The notes under the pieces were generated by a model that worked only from the letters and a program-made list of their open reading frames with translations, was not told the origin of the DNA and did no database searches. This document shows positions 17,879-27,439 of a stretch of DNA of 64,000 nt, piece by piece. The translations under genes were made by a program, and so were the position numbers. The stretch covers positions 310,001-374,000 of the forward strand of contig NZ_FOGR01000005.1 in NCBI RefSeq assembly GCF_900111275.1, written 5' to 3'. The stretch comes from Rhizobium sp. NFR03. Lineage in GTDB: Bacteria; Pseudomonadota; Alphaproteobacteria; Rhizobiales; Rhizobiaceae. Numbering within the stretch: the first letter of the stretch is position 1; every line of letters begins with the position of its first letter.

Positions 17879-18154
17879 TCAGTCTTCAGCCTTGCGGATC
17901 AGAAAGCTGTGCCCGCGTTCCGTTGCGGTTTGACGCAGGAGGCGGTGTCCGTCCTCGCCGCAGAAATGCGGGATGTCGATGACGGCGAGGGGGTCGGTGG
18001 TTTCCACCAGCACCAATGCGCCGGGCCCAAGAGCCGCCAATCGCTTTCGGGTGCGGATGACGGGCAGCGGGCACTTCAGGCCCTTGAGGTCGAGGGGAAG
18101 CGCCCGTTCTTCAGGATCGTCACATGGCGGTGTCGGGCTCGCATCCGAGGCCAT
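17879..18154 (-). CDS. TusA/SirA-like sulfurtransferase family protein
   Basis: A 91-residue protein with the TusA fold signature: LDLKGLKCPLPVIRTRKRL with the CPxP motif (Cys28-Pro-x-Pro), then LVLVETTDPLAVIDIPHFC. TusA proteins carry persulfide sulfur on this cysteine for tRNA thiolation or molybdenum cofactor work; other members have unknown roles. The gene follows the L,D-transpeptidase gene by 14 bp on the same strand, which may only reflect tight packing. Length is normal for the family. Confidence 0.85.
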   Translation of the reverse strand: MASDASPTPPCDDPEERALPLDLKGLKCPLPVIRTRKRLAALGPGALVLVETTDPLAVIDIPHFCGEDGHRLLRQTATERGHSFLIRKAED

Positions 18155-18168
18155 CGGCGCGGTCCGCC

Positions 18169-19707
18169 CTACCAGAGCTTCCAGAACGGCTTCTTCTTGC
18201 CCTCGGGCTGCTGCTCGGCAACCGCCTGCGGGATCTGCATTTCACCCGAAGCCGGTGCGCCGGTCGTTTGATCGGCGGGTGCTGCCTGCGTCACGGCCGC
18301 CGGCTCCGCGCCCTTGTGGCCCGGCTTTACGGTCACCTTGCGCGTTTCCACATGGACGGGAACACCAGCCGTGATGTCGCGGCTCGTCTTGACGGATGCG
18401 GTCTGGCTTGCTGTCTGGCTCTGGCCCGTCGTGTCCGCGCTGGCGGTCTGCGGTTCGCCAAGGAGAGGGCCGGCGGCCGGATCGGTGGCCGTAATGGGTG
18501 CGGGCTTCTTGAACAGGTTGCCCCAGAAGCCGCCCTGGCCGGGAGCCGGCGATGCGGATGCGATCTGGGCGACCGGGCGGGGCAGCGGGTTTTCCTGCGG
18601 GATGGGCACGCTCTTCCCGTTGCGGGTGCTCTGTTCAAGCGCTGCCGTCTGGATCTCGATGGCTTTCTTCGCCTCTTCGAGCTCGGCGCGGTGCGCCTCC
18701 TGCTTTTCGAGGTCGGCGACCTTCATCAGCTTGCCGGCATCGAGCGAGGTGCCCGTCGGGGCATAGGCCAGTTCGCGGCCGGCGCGCTGTTTGGCGACCA
18801 CCGCCTTGCGCTCGGCTTCGCTCGGTTCGTACCAGACGAGGCCATCCAGCTTCTTCAGCGCCTTCGCGTAGTCGGCATCGTATTTCTTGTTGTAGGTCGC
18901 CAGCGCCATTTCCATGGAGGGTGGCGTGGAGAGCGCCGGGCACTGGCCCGTCGGGTTCATCTTGCCGGCAACGCTCTTGTTGAACACGTATTTCCGGTCG
19001 CAGATCGCAAATTCCGGCGGGCGCTTGGTAATTTCGAACTGGTCGTACCCTTCCTTCAGGTTCTTCCAGAAATCGTAATGCGGGCTGTTGCGGTGGCGCG
19101 CCATGTTTTCCGCGGTCATGCGGAAAGGCAGCGCCTGCAGCTGGATCGTCGACTGGCCGCCCTTGAAGGCGTCGCGGGCGAGCGCGAAGATTTCCTGCAT
19201 CTGCTCGTCCGTCATCGAGTAGCAACCCGAGGACGAGCAGGCGCCATGGATCATCAGGTTGGTGCCGAATCGGCCATTGGCCCGGTCGAACTGGTTGGGA
19301 AAGCCGGTATTGATGGCAAGGTAATAGCTGGAATTCGGGTTCAGCTGGCCGGGGGCGAGGGGATAATAGCCCTCCGGCGCCTGCCGGTCGCCTTCCTTCA
19401 CCTTCGGCCCGAGCTTGCCGGACCAAGCGCAGATCTTGTACTCGCGCAGCTTTTCGAAGCGGTTGGCGGTATTGGCCTTCCAGACCTCGAGTGCGCCTTC
19501 TTCCTTGAAGATGCGCAGCATGATCGGCGAGGTCTTCGCCATGCTCATCGCCTGCATCTTCTGCACGATCTTGCCGGAGAGTTCGTAGCCGGTCTTGCTG
19601 GTGACCTTCTTCAGATCCACATCGACGCTATCGACCACTTCTTCCGTGGTGCAACCCGCAAGAAACAAGCCCATGACGGCGGCGGCAAGGATATGTGTCA
19701 GACGCAT
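18169..19707 (-). CDS. L,D-transpeptidase (YkuD family) lipoprotein with long variable tail
   Basis: A 512-residue secreted protein. The N-terminus is a lipoprotein signal (MGLFLAGC, lipobox LAGC). The YkuD-type catalytic motif is HGACSSSGCYSM (about residues 154-165), resembling the YafK group of murein L,D-transpeptidases. After the catalytic domain come a Lys/Glu-rich helical stretch (about 310-345) and a Pro/Ala/Thr-rich disordered tail to the end. Such enzymes make 3-3 peptidoglycan cross-links or attach proteins to the wall; L,D-transpeptidases are prominent in polar-growing Rhizobiales. I chose ATG 19707 over a TTG two codons earlier. Confidence 0.87.
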   Translation of the reverse strand: MRLTHILAAAVMGLFLAGCTTEEVVDSVDVDLKKVTSKTGYELSGKIVQKMQAMSMAKTSPIMLRIFKEEGALEVWKANTANRFEKLREYKICAWSGKLGPKVKEGDRQAPEGYYPLAPGQLNPNSSYYLAINTGFPNQFDRANGRFGTNLMIHGACSSSGCYSMTDEQMQEIFALARDAFKGGQSTIQLQALPFRMTAENMARHRNSPHYDFWKNLKEGYDQFEITKRPPEFAICDRKYVFNKSVAGKMNPTGQCPALSTPPSMEMALATYNKKYDADYAKALKKLDGLVWYEPSEAERKAVVAKQRAGRELAYAPTGTSLDAGKLMKVADLEKQEAHRAELEEAKKAIEIQTAALEQSTRNGKSVPIPQENPLPRPVAQIASASPAPGQGGFWGNLFKKPAPITATDPAAGPLLGEPQTASADTTGQSQTASQTASVKTSRDITAGVPVHVETRKVTVKPGHKGAEPAAVTQAAPADQTTGAPASGEMQIPQAVAEQQPEGKKKPFWKLW

Positions 19708-19927
19708 CGGCAAGAGCCCATCGATAGGAAAGTCGGACGCGACTCTTCCCTAGCGGCGGAGTCTGCCAGAATCAATACGGTTTTATGCTTCACAAAATGT
19801 TAACCGCATCGGTCGCCGAAGATCGCGCGCAGGTGGCACGATCAAGGCCTGACAATCATGGCGGGGATGGGGCAGGGCGCCATCGTTCTGCATCCCGCCT
19901 TCATACTTCGGGAGAGCCCGGCCGTTT

Positions 19928-20881
19928 TCAGAGCGAACGGCCGATGCTCAGATACTTCTCGCGGCGCTCCTTGCGCAGGTCTTCGCCCTTGCGGCTGGAG
20001 AGATCCTTCAGCGCGTCGGCGATGATGCCGCCTGTCCGGTCGATGACGAGATCGGCATCGCGATGCGCGCCGCCGACCGGCTCCTCGATGATCCCGTCGA
20101 TGATGCCGAAGGCCTTCAGGTCTTCCGCTGTGATCTTCATGTTGGTTGCAGCTTCCTTGGCGCGCGTCGAATCGCGCCAGAGGATCGAGGCGGCGCCTTC
20201 CGGCGAAATGACCGAATAGATGGCGTGCTCCAGCATGTAGACGCGGTTGCCGGTGGCAATCGCGATCGCGCCGCCGGATCCGCCTTCGCCCAGCACGACG
20301 GAGATGATCGGAACCTTGAGGTTCAGACACATCTCGGTGGAGCGGGCGATGGCTTCCGCCTGTCCGCGTTCCTCGGCACCGATACCGGGATAGGCGCCTG
20401 CTGTGTCGATCAGCGTGATCAGCGGCAGGCCGAAGCGGTCGGCCATTTCCATGACGCGGATGGCCTTGCGGTAGCCTTCCGGCCGGGCGCTGCCGAAATT
20501 ATGCTTGATGCGCGACTTGGTGTCGTTGCCCTTTTCCTGGCCGATGACGGCGACAGGCATGCCGCGGAAGCGGGCAAGCCCCGCCTGAATGGCGGCGTCC
20601 TCGGCAAACTTCCGGTCACCGGCGAGCGGCGTGAAATCGGTGAAGAGGCCGGCGGCATATTCCTGGAAGTGCGGGCGCTGCGGATGGCGCGCGACCTGCG
20701 TCTTCTGCCAGGGTGTCAGCTTGGAGTAGATCTCGACGGTCGCCTCTTTCGCGCGGACTTCGAGCCGTTCGACTTCGTCGCTCGTATCGATGCTCTCGTC
20801 CTCGCCGGCGATCTTCTTCAGCTCGTGAATCTTGCCTTCGAGGTCCGAGATCGGCTTTTCGAAATCGAGATAGTGATGCAT
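19928..20881 (-). CDS. accA: Acetyl-CoA carboxylase carboxyltransferase subunit alpha
   Basis: AccA, 317 residues, the usual length. With AccD it transfers the carboxyl group from biotin to acetyl-CoA, giving malonyl-CoA for fatty acid synthesis. The N-terminus [18 protein letters not shown] and the motifs [50 protein letters not shown] and [16 protein letters not shown] are diagnostic. The gene lies downstream of xerD (65-bp gap), a widespread alphaproteobacterial arrangement. Confidence 0.97.
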   Translation of the reverse strand: MHHYLDFEKPISDLEGKIHELKKIAGEDESIDTSDEVERLEVRAKEATVEIYSKLTPWQKTQVARHPQRPHFQEYAAGLFTDFTPLAGDRKFAEDAAIQAGLARFRGMPVAVIGQEKGNDTKSRIKHNFGSARPEGYRKAIRVMEMADRFGLPLITLIDTAGAYPGIGAEERGQAEAIARSTEMCLNLKVPIISVVLGEGGSGGAIAIATGNRVYMLEHAIYSVISPEGAASILWRDSTRAKEAATNMKITAEDLKAFGIIDGIIEEPVGGAHRDADLVIDRTGGIIADALKDLSSRKGEDLRKERREKYLSIGRSL

Positions 20882-20946
20882 GAGATGCGGTTCCGATCGT
20901 TTCGACGCGGGTCTCCCGTGGCATTCCAGAACGGGAGGCGAGCGTC

Positions 20947-21879
20947 CTAATCCTGTTTTTTGGCCTGTTTGGCAAGAGGGTGATGGTTTTGCACAAGGTC
21001 GTGCAGCCTTTCCTCCAGCACATGCGTGTAGATTTGTGTGGTCGAAATGTCCGAATGACCGAGCAGTTCCTGCACGGCGCGAAGATCTGCGCCGTTGGCC
21101 AGAAGGTGGCTGGCGAAGGCATGACGCAGCACATGCGGCGAAATCGAGGCGACGCGAACGCCGGCCCGTCCGGCAAGGCCCTTCAGGTCGCGTGCAAAGA
21201 CCTGACGGGGGAGATAGCCGGATTCCGAGCTGGACGGGAAAAGCCACGGGCTGTCCTCGCCGCCCGTTTCCGCCTGCATCCGCGCACCGTAGCGCTGGAG
21301 GCTCGCGATCGCGCTGCGCGACAAGGGCACCATGCGCTCCTTGTTGCCCTTGCCGCGCACGATGAGGAAGCGGCCATCGCGGGCGAGCACCGACGCGGGA
21401 AGAGAGACGAGTTCGCTGACGCGCATGCCGGTCGCGTAGAGAAGCTCGATCAGGGCGGCCATGCGCAGCTTGTCGAGACCCGGCTCGGCCGTCGCCTCTG
21501 CTTCGGCCTGGCCGATAAGACGCGTCACATCGTCGACACTCATGGTCTTGGGTAGCGGGCGACCCTTCTTCGGCGCATCCAGCACGCCGGTCGGGTCGTC
21601 GGTGCGGATGCCTTCGGCATAGAGGAACTTGTAGAACTGGCGGAGCGCCGACAGGCGGCGGGCCTGCGATGATGCCTTGAAGCCCTGCGCGGCGAAGTCG
21701 GCGAAATAGGCACGAAAATCGTCCGGCCCCGCTTCGGTCGCCTTCACGCCGCGCGCTTTGAGAAAAGCCAGGATGTCCTCCAGATCGCGCTGATAGGAGG
21801 AGAGCGTGTTGACGGCCGCGCCGCGCTCGACGCTCATCATTTCCAGAAAGGATTCGAGATGGGCGGACGACAGATCCAT
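20947..21879 (-). CDS. xerD: Site-specific tyrosine recombinase XerD
   Basis: A 310-residue tyrosine recombinase that, with XerC, resolves chromosome dimers at dif. The N-terminal SAM-like domain ([21 protein letters not shown]) is followed by the catalytic domain with Arg (ATGMRVSEL), Lys (RGKGNKER), HxxR (SPHVLRHAF), His ([10 protein letters not shown]) and nucleophile Tyr (QIYTHV). The order and length fit housekeeping XerD rather than a phage integrase. The start overlaps the stop of a small membrane protein gene by one base (TAATG). Confidence 0.95.
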   Translation of the reverse strand: MDLSSAHLESFLEMMSVERGAAVNTLSSYQRDLEDILAFLKARGVKATEAGPDDFRAYFADFAAQGFKASSQARRLSALRQFYKFLYAEGIRTDDPTGVLDAPKKGRPLPKTMSVDDVTRLIGQAEAEATAEPGLDKLRMAALIELLYATGMRVSELVSLPASVLARDGRFLIVRGKGNKERMVPLSRSAIASLQRYGARMQAETGGEDSPWLFPSSSESGYLPRQVFARDLKGLAGRAGVRVASISPHVLRHAFASHLLANGADLRAVQELLGHSDISTTQIYTHVLEERLHDLVQNHHPLAKQAKKQD

Positions 21880-22040
21880 TATTTCGGCGACACCTGTTCG
21901 GAGTTCAGCCGCTCGGGCGGTATGCGGATCGTCACGTCGCGCTCAGCCGGATCGACGAAGGTGACGAGAGCGAGCATGGTTCCATAGACGGCGCCGGCGA
22001 TGACGAGGCAGATGAAGAGAAACCGGACAAGGGTAGGCAT
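21879..22040 (-). CDS. 53-residue single-pass membrane microprotein
   Basis: A short gene encoding [20 protein letters not shown] and then a hydrophilic tail ([17 protein letters not shown]). It has one N-terminal membrane helix (about residues 4-28) and a 25-residue C-terminal segment rich in charged residues. ATG 22040 is preceded by GGAGACGATC. The TAA stop shares one base with the xerD start, so the two are translationally coupled. A similar small protein precedes xerD in related Rhizobiales as far as I recall. Function is unknown; an inner-membrane accessory role is only a guess. Confidence 0.7.
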   Translation of the reverse strand: MPTLVRFLFICLVIAGAVYGTMLALVTFVDPAERDVTIRIPPERLNSEQVSPK

Positions 22041-22200
22041 GATCGTCTCCGAGGCAACGAACTATATGGAGCCATGCCCGCCGGATCGCAAGCGCAAGCA
22101 GGTTTGGGTGCGGTTATGAAAGACGCGAGGCTCCTTGCGCGACTTGACGCTCCCCCCGGTTTTGTCGATAGAACAGGGAAATGGGGAAAGTCTTGCGGTG

Positions 22201-22782
22201 ATGAGCGACGTGGTCGAGCCGGTTTCGGAAACGCTGGTCAAGCGGGCGAGAGCTGTGCTCGGCCGGCGCAACCTCGTCTTCGTGGGGCTGATGGGAGCCG
22301 GCAAGTCGGCCATCGGCCGGCTGACGGCGCAGGCGCTGTCGCTGCCTTTCGTGGATTCGGATCACGAGATCGAGCGCGTTTCGCGCATGACCGTCACGGA
22401 GCTCTTCGCTGCCTACGGCGAAACGGAGTTCCGGGCACTGGAAACCCGAGTGATCAAGCGGCTACTGCAGTCGGGCGCCCGCATCGTCTCCACCGGCGGC
22501 GGCGCCTATATCAACCCGCAGACGCGCCGGCATATCCAGAAGAGCGGCGTTTCCATCTGGCTGAACGCGGACCTCGACGTGTTGTGGGAGCGGGTCAACA
22601 AGCGCGACACGCGGCCGCTGCTGAAGACCGAAAACCCCAAGGGCACGCTCGAGAAGCTGATGATCGAGCGGTATCCGATCTATGCAGAGGCGGATGTCAG
22701 CGTGCTCTCGCGCGACGTCAAGAAGGAACGCATCGTGGAAGAGGTGCTGGAAGCCATCGCCGCCATGCCTTCGAAAAAGTAG
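22201..22782 (+). CDS. aroK: Shikimate kinase
   Basis: Phosphorylates shikimate in the pathway to chorismate. From ATG 22201 the protein has 193 residues, with P-loop GLMGAGKS (about residues 31-38), the shikimate-binding DSDHEIE and RALETRVIKRLL segments, STGGGAY, and the lid arginine in RDTRPLL. A longer reading from 22135 is open but adds residues not expected for the family; GGGGAAAG at 22182 is compatible with 22201. It is divergent from the small protein/xerD/accA cluster and followed by aroB, 70 bp later, as in most Rhizobiales. Confidence 0.95.
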   Translation: MSDVVEPVSETLVKRARAVLGRRNLVFVGLMGAGKSAIGRLTAQALSLPFVDSDHEIERVSRMTVTELFAAYGETEFRALETRVIKRLLQSGARIVSTGGGAYINPQTRRHIQKSGVSIWLNADLDVLWERVNKRDTRPLLKTENPKGTLEKLMIERYPIYAEADVSVLSRDVKKERIVEEVLEAIAAMPSKK

Positions 22783-22852
22783 GCCCTCCTGAGACGTAGC
22801 GCTGCCGAAGAACAAACGTCGTCAGACACCAGAAACTAAAGTGAGCCGAGCG

Positions 22853-23986
22853 ATGAGCGAAACCCCGACCGTGCGCAAGATCCATGTTCCGCTCGGCGAC
22901 CGTGCCTATGACATCCTGATCGGCCCCGGCCTGATCGGCTCGGCCGCGCAGGAGATCGCCGCGCGGCTGACCGGGCGGCGGATGGCGGTGGTGACGGACG
23001 AGAACGTCGCGCCGCTCTATCTCAAGCCGTTGATGGATAGCCTGGCGCAGGCGGGGATCGAGGCGGTGTCGGCCATTCTTCCGGCGGGAGAGAAGACAAA
23101 GAGCTTCGAGCACCTCATTCCCGTCTGCGAGACGATCCTCGGCGCGCGCATCGAGCGTAACGATGCGGTCATCGCGCTCGGTGGCGGCGTTATCGGCGAC
23201 CTCACGGGCTTTGCCGCCGGCATCGCCCGGCGGGGCTCCCGCTTCATCCAGATCCCGACCTCGCTGCTGGCGCAGGTCGACAGTTCCGTCGGCGGCAAGA
23301 CCGGCATCAACTCGCCGCATGGCAAGAACCTGATCGGCGTCTTTCACCAGCCGGATCTGGTGCTCGCCGACACCGACGTGCTCGACACGCTGTCGCCGCG
23401 CGAATTTCGCGCCGGCTATGCCGAAGTCGCGAAATACGGCCTGATCGACAAGCCGGACTTCTTCGCCTGGCTGGAGGCCAACTGGCAGGCGGTCTTTGCC
23501 GGCGGTGCGGCGCGCATCGAGGCGATTGCACTGAGTTGCCAGGCGAAGGCCGATGTGGTCGTGGCCGACGAACGCGAGAACGGCCGCCGGGCGCTGCTCA
23601 ATCTCGGCCATACCTTCGGCCACGCGCTGGAGGCCGCCACCGCCTATGACGGTACCCGTCTCGTACATGGCGAGGGTGTGGCGATCGGCATGGTGCTCGC
23701 GCACGCGTTTTCCGCCCGGATGAACCTTGCCAGCCCCGACGTGACGGCACGGGTGGAGGCGCATCTGCGCACCGTCGGCCTGCCGACGCGGATGAGCGAG
23801 ATCCCCGGGCAACTGCCGCCGGCGGAGGTGCTGATGGACGCGATCGCGCAGGACAAGAAGGTGAAGGGCGGCAAGCTCACCTTCATCCTCACCCGCGGCC
23901 TTGGCGAGGCCTTCGTCGCCGACGACGTGCCGACCTCGGCCGTGCTGTCGTTTCTCGCCGAAAACCATCCCGATCGCGCGGCATGA
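22853..23986 (+). CDS. aroB: 3-dehydroquinate synthase
   Basis: Converts DAHP to 3-dehydroquinate, the second step of the shikimate pathway, using NAD and a divalent metal. The protein is 377 residues from ATG 22853 (a GTG at 22841 would add four). Motifs include AVIALGGGVIGDLTGFAA, QIPTSLLAQVDSSVGGKTGIN, the metal ligands EVAKYG, NLGHTFGHALE and HGEGVAIGM. The stop overlaps the next start (ATGA at 23983-23986), placing the CorC-type gene in the same operon. Confidence 0.96.
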   Translation: MSETPTVRKIHVPLGDRAYDILIGPGLIGSAAQEIAARLTGRRMAVVTDENVAPLYLKPLMDSLAQAGIEAVSAILPAGEKTKSFEHLIPVCETILGARIERNDAVIALGGGVIGDLTGFAAGIARRGSRFIQIPTSLLAQVDSSVGGKTGINSPHGKNLIGVFHQPDLVLADTDVLDTLSPREFRAGYAEVAKYGLIDKPDFFAWLEANWQAVFAGGAARIEAIALSCQAKADVVVADERENGRRALLNLGHTFGHALEAATAYDGTRLVHGEGVAIGMVLAHAFSARMNLASPDVTARVEAHLRTVGLPTRMSEIPGQLPPAEVLMDAIAQDKKVKGGKLTFILTRGLGEAFVADDVPTSAVLSFLAENHPDRAA

Positions 23987-25287
23987 CCATGGAGGCGCTG
24001 GTGGCCCTCCTTCTGGCGCACGGGCCGGCGGTTCTGGCGATCCTCCTGATGATCGTGCTTGCGGCGTTCCTTTCGGGCTCGGAAACGGCGCTCACGGCGG
24101 TATCACGCACGCGCCTGCACACGCTCGACGTTCAGGGCGAGGAGCGTGCAGGCGTGGTGGACCGGCTGATCGACCGGCGCGACCGGGTGATCGGCGCGCT
24201 GTTGCTCGGCAGCAATCTGGCGCGCGTTCTCGCGACCTCGGTTGCCACCGGCCTGTTTCTCTCGGTCTTTGGCGCGCCGGGCGTTGCCTATGCGACCATC
24301 GCGATGACGATCCTGCTCGTGGTGTTGGCCGACGTGCTGCCGCGCAGCTGGGCGAATGCGGCGCCGGAGCGGTTCGCGATCGGTGTCGCGCGACCGGTGC
24401 GGGTGGTCGTCGCGGTCGTCGGGCCGCTGTCGAGCCTCGTGAATGCCATGGTGCGGGCGATCATGAAGGCTTTCGGCTTCAACCTCTCGCGTGAGGCGCC
24501 GATGCTGACGGCGCATGAGGAGTTGCGCGGGGCGGTCGATTTTCTTCATCGGGAAGGCGCGGTCGTCAAGGCGGACCGCGACCGCGTCAGCGGCGTGCTC
24601 GATCTCGACGAGCTTGAAGTGTCCGACATCATGGTGCACCGGATGGCGATGCGGGCGCTGAATGCCGATGATCCGCCGGCCGTCAACGTGAAGGCCGTGC
24701 TGGACAGCCCCTATACGCGCATGCCGGTGTGGCGTGGCTCGGCCGACAACATCATCGGTGTGCTCCACGCGAAGGATCTTCTGCGGGCTCTGGCGGAGCC
24801 GGATGTCCAGCCGGACACGGTCGATATCGTCAGAATCGCGCAGAAACCCTGGTACGTGCCGGATGCGACGAACCTTGCAAACCAGCTCAGCGCCTTCCTG
24901 CGCCGCAAGAGCCATTTCGCCATCGTCGTCGACGAATATGGCGAGGTGCGCGGGCTGGTGACGCTGGAAGATATTCTGGAGGAGATCGTCGGGGATATCG
25001 CCGACGAGCACGATCCCGATGTCCGCGGCGTCTATCCTCAGGCGGATGGGTCGCTCGTGGTGGATGGCGGGGTGCCGATCCGCGACCTGAACCGGGCGCT
25101 CGACTGGTCGCTGCCGGACGGCGAGGCGACGACCATTGCCGGTCTCGTGATCCATGAGTCCCGAACGATACCGGACGAACGGCAGGCGTTTACCTTCTAC
25201 GGCAAGCGCTTCATCGTCATGAAGCGCGTCAAGAACCGCATCACCAAACTGCGCATCCGCCCGGCCGAGAATACCGCCCCTACCTGA
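23983..25287 (+). CDS. CNNM/CorC family membrane protein (DUF21, CBS pair, CorC_HlyC)
   Basis: A 434-residue membrane protein. It has a DUF21 domain with several helices (starting MIVLAAFLSGSETALTAVSRTRL), a CBS-domain pair (about residues 205-340, with DIMVHRMAM, YTRMPVW and HFAIVVDEYGEVRGLVTLEDILEEIVGDI), and a C-terminal CorC_HlyC domain (DGSLVVDGGVPIRDLN). The family is annotated as hemolysin-like but its better supported role is magnesium or cobalt transport and tolerance. It is coupled to aroB by a 4-base overlap, a conserved Rhizobiales arrangement. Confidence 0.9.
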   Translation: MTMEALVALLLAHGPAVLAILLMIVLAAFLSGSETALTAVSRTRLHTLDVQGEERAGVVDRLIDRRDRVIGALLLGSNLARVLATSVATGLFLSVFGAPGVAYATIAMTILLVVLADVLPRSWANAAPERFAIGVARPVRVVVAVVGPLSSLVNAMVRAIMKAFGFNLSREAPMLTAHEELRGAVDFLHREGAVVKADRDRVSGVLDLDELEVSDIMVHRMAMRALNADDPPAVNVKAVLDSPYTRMPVWRGSADNIIGVLHAKDLLRALAEPDVQPDTVDIVRIAQKPWYVPDATNLANQLSAFLRRKSHFAIVVDEYGEVRGLVTLEDILEEIVGDIADEHDPDVRGVYPQADGSLVVDGGVPIRDLNRALDWSLPDGEATTIAGLVIHESRTIPDERQAFTFYGKRFIVMKRVKNRITKLRIRPAENTAPT

Positions 25288-25300
25288 ACGTCTGCGTCAG

Positions 25301-25582
25301 CTACCAGCGTGTCTCTTCGCCGGGAGCCGCGGGCTCGACGGCAAGGGCGTGGAGGCCGGCGTCGAGTTCCGGCTTCAGGAGATCGTTGATCGCGCGGTGT
25401 CGGGCGATGCGGGACATGCCGGTAAAGGCATCCGCGACGATGCGTACGCGCATGTGGGTCTCGCCGGTGCCGTTGAAATCGGCGTGATGGCCGGCATGAA
25501 GATGACTTTCGTTGATCACGGCAAGCCGGGAGGGCGCGAAGGCCTCGGTGAGCCTTGTGGTGATCCGCTGCTCTAACGACAT
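25301..25582 (-). CDS. bolA: BolA family protein
   Basis: A 93-residue BolA protein with the conserved SRLAVINESHLHAGH segment and the FTGMSRIARHRAINDLLKPEL helix. BolA proteins partner with monothiol glutaredoxins in iron-sulfur cluster handling and influence cell shape and stress responses. The start at 25582 was chosen because the family begins just before QRITTRL; the in-frame extension upstream is not conserved in character. It converges on the CorC-type gene (13-bp gap) and is divergent from the J-domain gene, matching the usual order near cobS in this group. Confidence 0.9.
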   Translation of the reverse strand: MSLEQRITTRLTEAFAPSRLAVINESHLHAGHHADFNGTGETHMRVRIVADAFTGMSRIARHRAINDLLKPELDAGLHALAVEPAAPGEETRW

Positions 25583-25744
25583 GGTTTTGCCTCGTTTTTC
25601 TGGCTTGCGATAAGAGGTGGACGCGGCGGTCGGACCTCTGTCGCTCAACATGCCGTGCTCCTGGCAAATCACCCTCAAAAAGCCTGCAACATTCGCGTTT
25701 GTCAATTCTTGTTGTGACCCCTCCATCACACCATAATGTGTGCC

Positions 25745-26374
25745 ATGAAGCTCGACTCAAAATACTTCGATACCATCCGGACGAAGCGACGCGGGACCAC
25801 CCGGAAACCGGAGCCCGTGGCCCCGACGTGCCAGTGGGACGGCTGCGAGGAAAATGGCGGGCATCGCGCTCCGGTCGGGCGCAATGCCGAAAACCAGTAT
25901 TTCATGTTCTGCTTCGAGCACGTGAAGGAATACAACAAGGGCTACAACTACTTCTCCGGCCTGTCGGACAACGAGATCGCGCGCTACCAGAAGGAAGCGC
26001 TGACGGGGCATCGACCGACCTGGACGCTGGGTGTGAACCGCAGCGCGAAGAACGCGCCGGAGCAGGGCCAGACACGGTCCGGTTCGGCGGGCTCCAAGGC
26101 GCGGATGAGCGACCCGTTCGGCTTCCTGCACGAGGCCAGGGCGCGCCGGGCGCAGCCGGAGCCGCGCCAGCGCAAGCTGAAGACGCTGGAGACGAAAGCC
26201 TTCGATACGCTCGGCCTGCCGGCCACGGCGACCGCCACGGATATCAAGGCCGCTTACAAGGATCTCGTGAAAAAGCACCATCCCGACGCCAATGGCGGAG
26301 ATCGCGGATCGGAAGACCGTTTTCGCGAGGTCATTCAGGCCTACCAATTGTTAAAACAGGCAGGCTTCTGCTAG
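25745..26374 (+). CDS. J-domain protein with N-terminal zinc-cluster-like motif
   Basis: A 209-residue protein with a C-terminal J-domain (about residues 151-209; HPD at 179-181), which should stimulate an Hsp70/DnaK. The N-terminal half has Cys29-x4-Cys34-x5-His40-x15-Cys56-x2-His59, a possible metal site, followed by the conserved VKEYNKGYNYFSGLS. It lacks the Gly/Phe region and classical zinc domain of DnaJ. It lies 62 bp upstream of cobS, a position kept across Rhizobiales, suggesting a chaperone link to the cobaltochelatase, though this is inference. ATG 25736 is an alternative start, three codons earlier. Confidence 0.85.
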   Translation: MKLDSKYFDTIRTKRRGTTRKPEPVAPTCQWDGCEENGGHRAPVGRNAENQYFMFCFEHVKEYNKGYNYFSGLSDNEIARYQKEALTGHRPTWTLGVNRSAKNAPEQGQTRSGSAGSKARMSDPFGFLHEARARRAQPEPRQRKLKTLETKAFDTLGLPATATATDIKAAYKDLVKKHHPDANGGDRGSEDRFREVIQAYQLLKQAGFC

Positions 26375-26436
26375 GAAGTACCCCGTCACACTGCAATGCG
26401 ATATGAGGCCCAGCGCGAAGCGCGGCCGCCGGAGAC

Positions 26437-27435
26437 ATGATGAGCAAGGTAGACCTCGATATTTCCAATCTTCCCGATACGACCGTATCCGTCCGCGAGG
26501 TCTTCGGAATCGACAGCGACCTGCGCGTGCCAGCCTATTCCAAGGCCGATGCCTACGTGCCGGACAGCGATCCCGATTATCTCTTCGACCGCGAGACCAC
26601 GCTGGCCATTCTCGCCGGCTTTGCCCACAACCGCCGCGTCATGGTGTCGGGTTATCACGGCACGGGCAAATCAACGCATATCGAACAGGTCGCCGCTCGG
26701 CTGAACTGGCCCTGCGTGCGTGTCAACCTCGACAGCCATGTCAGCCGTATCGATCTCGTCGGCAAGGATGCGATCGTCGTCAAGGACGGCATGCAGATTA
26801 CCGAATTCAAGGACGGCATTCTGCCCTGGGCATACCAGCACAATGTCGCGCTGGTCTTCGACGAGTATGATGCCGGCCGCCCGGACGTGATGTTCGTCAT
26901 CCAGCGCGTGCTCGAGTCGTCCGGTCGCCTGACGCTGCTCGACCAGAGCCGCGTCATCAGGCCGCACCCCGCTTTCCGTCTGTTTGCGACGGCCAACACG
27001 GTCGGCCTCGGCGATACCACCGGCCTTTATCACGGCACGCAGCAGATCAACCAGGCGCAGATGGACCGCTGGTCGATCGTGACCACGCTCAACTACCTGC
27101 CGCACGACAACGAAGTCGATATCGTCGCTGCCAAGGTGAAGGGCTTCACCGAGAAGCGCGGCCGCGACACAGTGTCGAAGATGGTGCGCGTTGCCGATCT
27201 GACCCGTGCTGCCTTCATCAACGGCGACCTGTCGACCGTCATGAGCCCGCGAACCGTCATCACCTGGGCCGAGAACGCGCATATCTTCGGCGATATCGCC
27301 TTTGCGTTCCGCGTGACGTTCCTCAACAAGTGCGACGAACTGGAGCGGGCACTGGTGGCCGAACATTACCAGCGGGCCTTCGGCGTCGAGCTGAAGGAAA
27401 GCGCCGCCAACATCGTTCTCGAAGCGACGGCCTGA
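26437..27435 (+). CDS. cobS: Cobaltochelatase subunit CobS
   Basis: AAA+ ATPase subunit of the aerobic-pathway cobalt chelatase, which with CobT forms the ring that powers cobalt insertion into hydrogenobyrinic acid a,c-diamide by CobN. The protein is 332 residues, the family length, with an N-terminal [15 protein letters not shown] segment, Walker [10 protein letters not shown], Walker [10 protein letters not shown], and sensor-like [20 protein letters not shown]. It is 4 bp upstream of cobT. cobN is not in this window, as is usual in rhizobia. Confidence 0.97.
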   Translation: MMSKVDLDISNLPDTTVSVREVFGIDSDLRVPAYSKADAYVPDSDPDYLFDRETTLAILAGFAHNRRVMVSGYHGTGKSTHIEQVAARLNWPCVRVNLDSHVSRIDLVGKDAIVVKDGMQITEFKDGILPWAYQHNVALVFDEYDAGRPDVMFVIQRVLESSGRLTLLDQSRVIRPHPAFRLFATANTVGLGDTTGLYHGTQQINQAQMDRWSIVTTLNYLPHDNEVDIVAAKVKGFTEKRGRDTVSKMVRVADLTRAAFINGDLSTVMSPRTVITWAENAHIFGDIAFAFRVTFLNKCDELERALVAEHYQRAFGVELKESAANIVLEATA

Positions 27436-27439
27436 TCGC

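Noticed and set aside
20947-21879. Tyrosine recombinase as sign of an integrated element
   Set aside because: Sequence, length and position next to accA fit chromosomal XerD. No attachment repeats or phage genes lie nearby.
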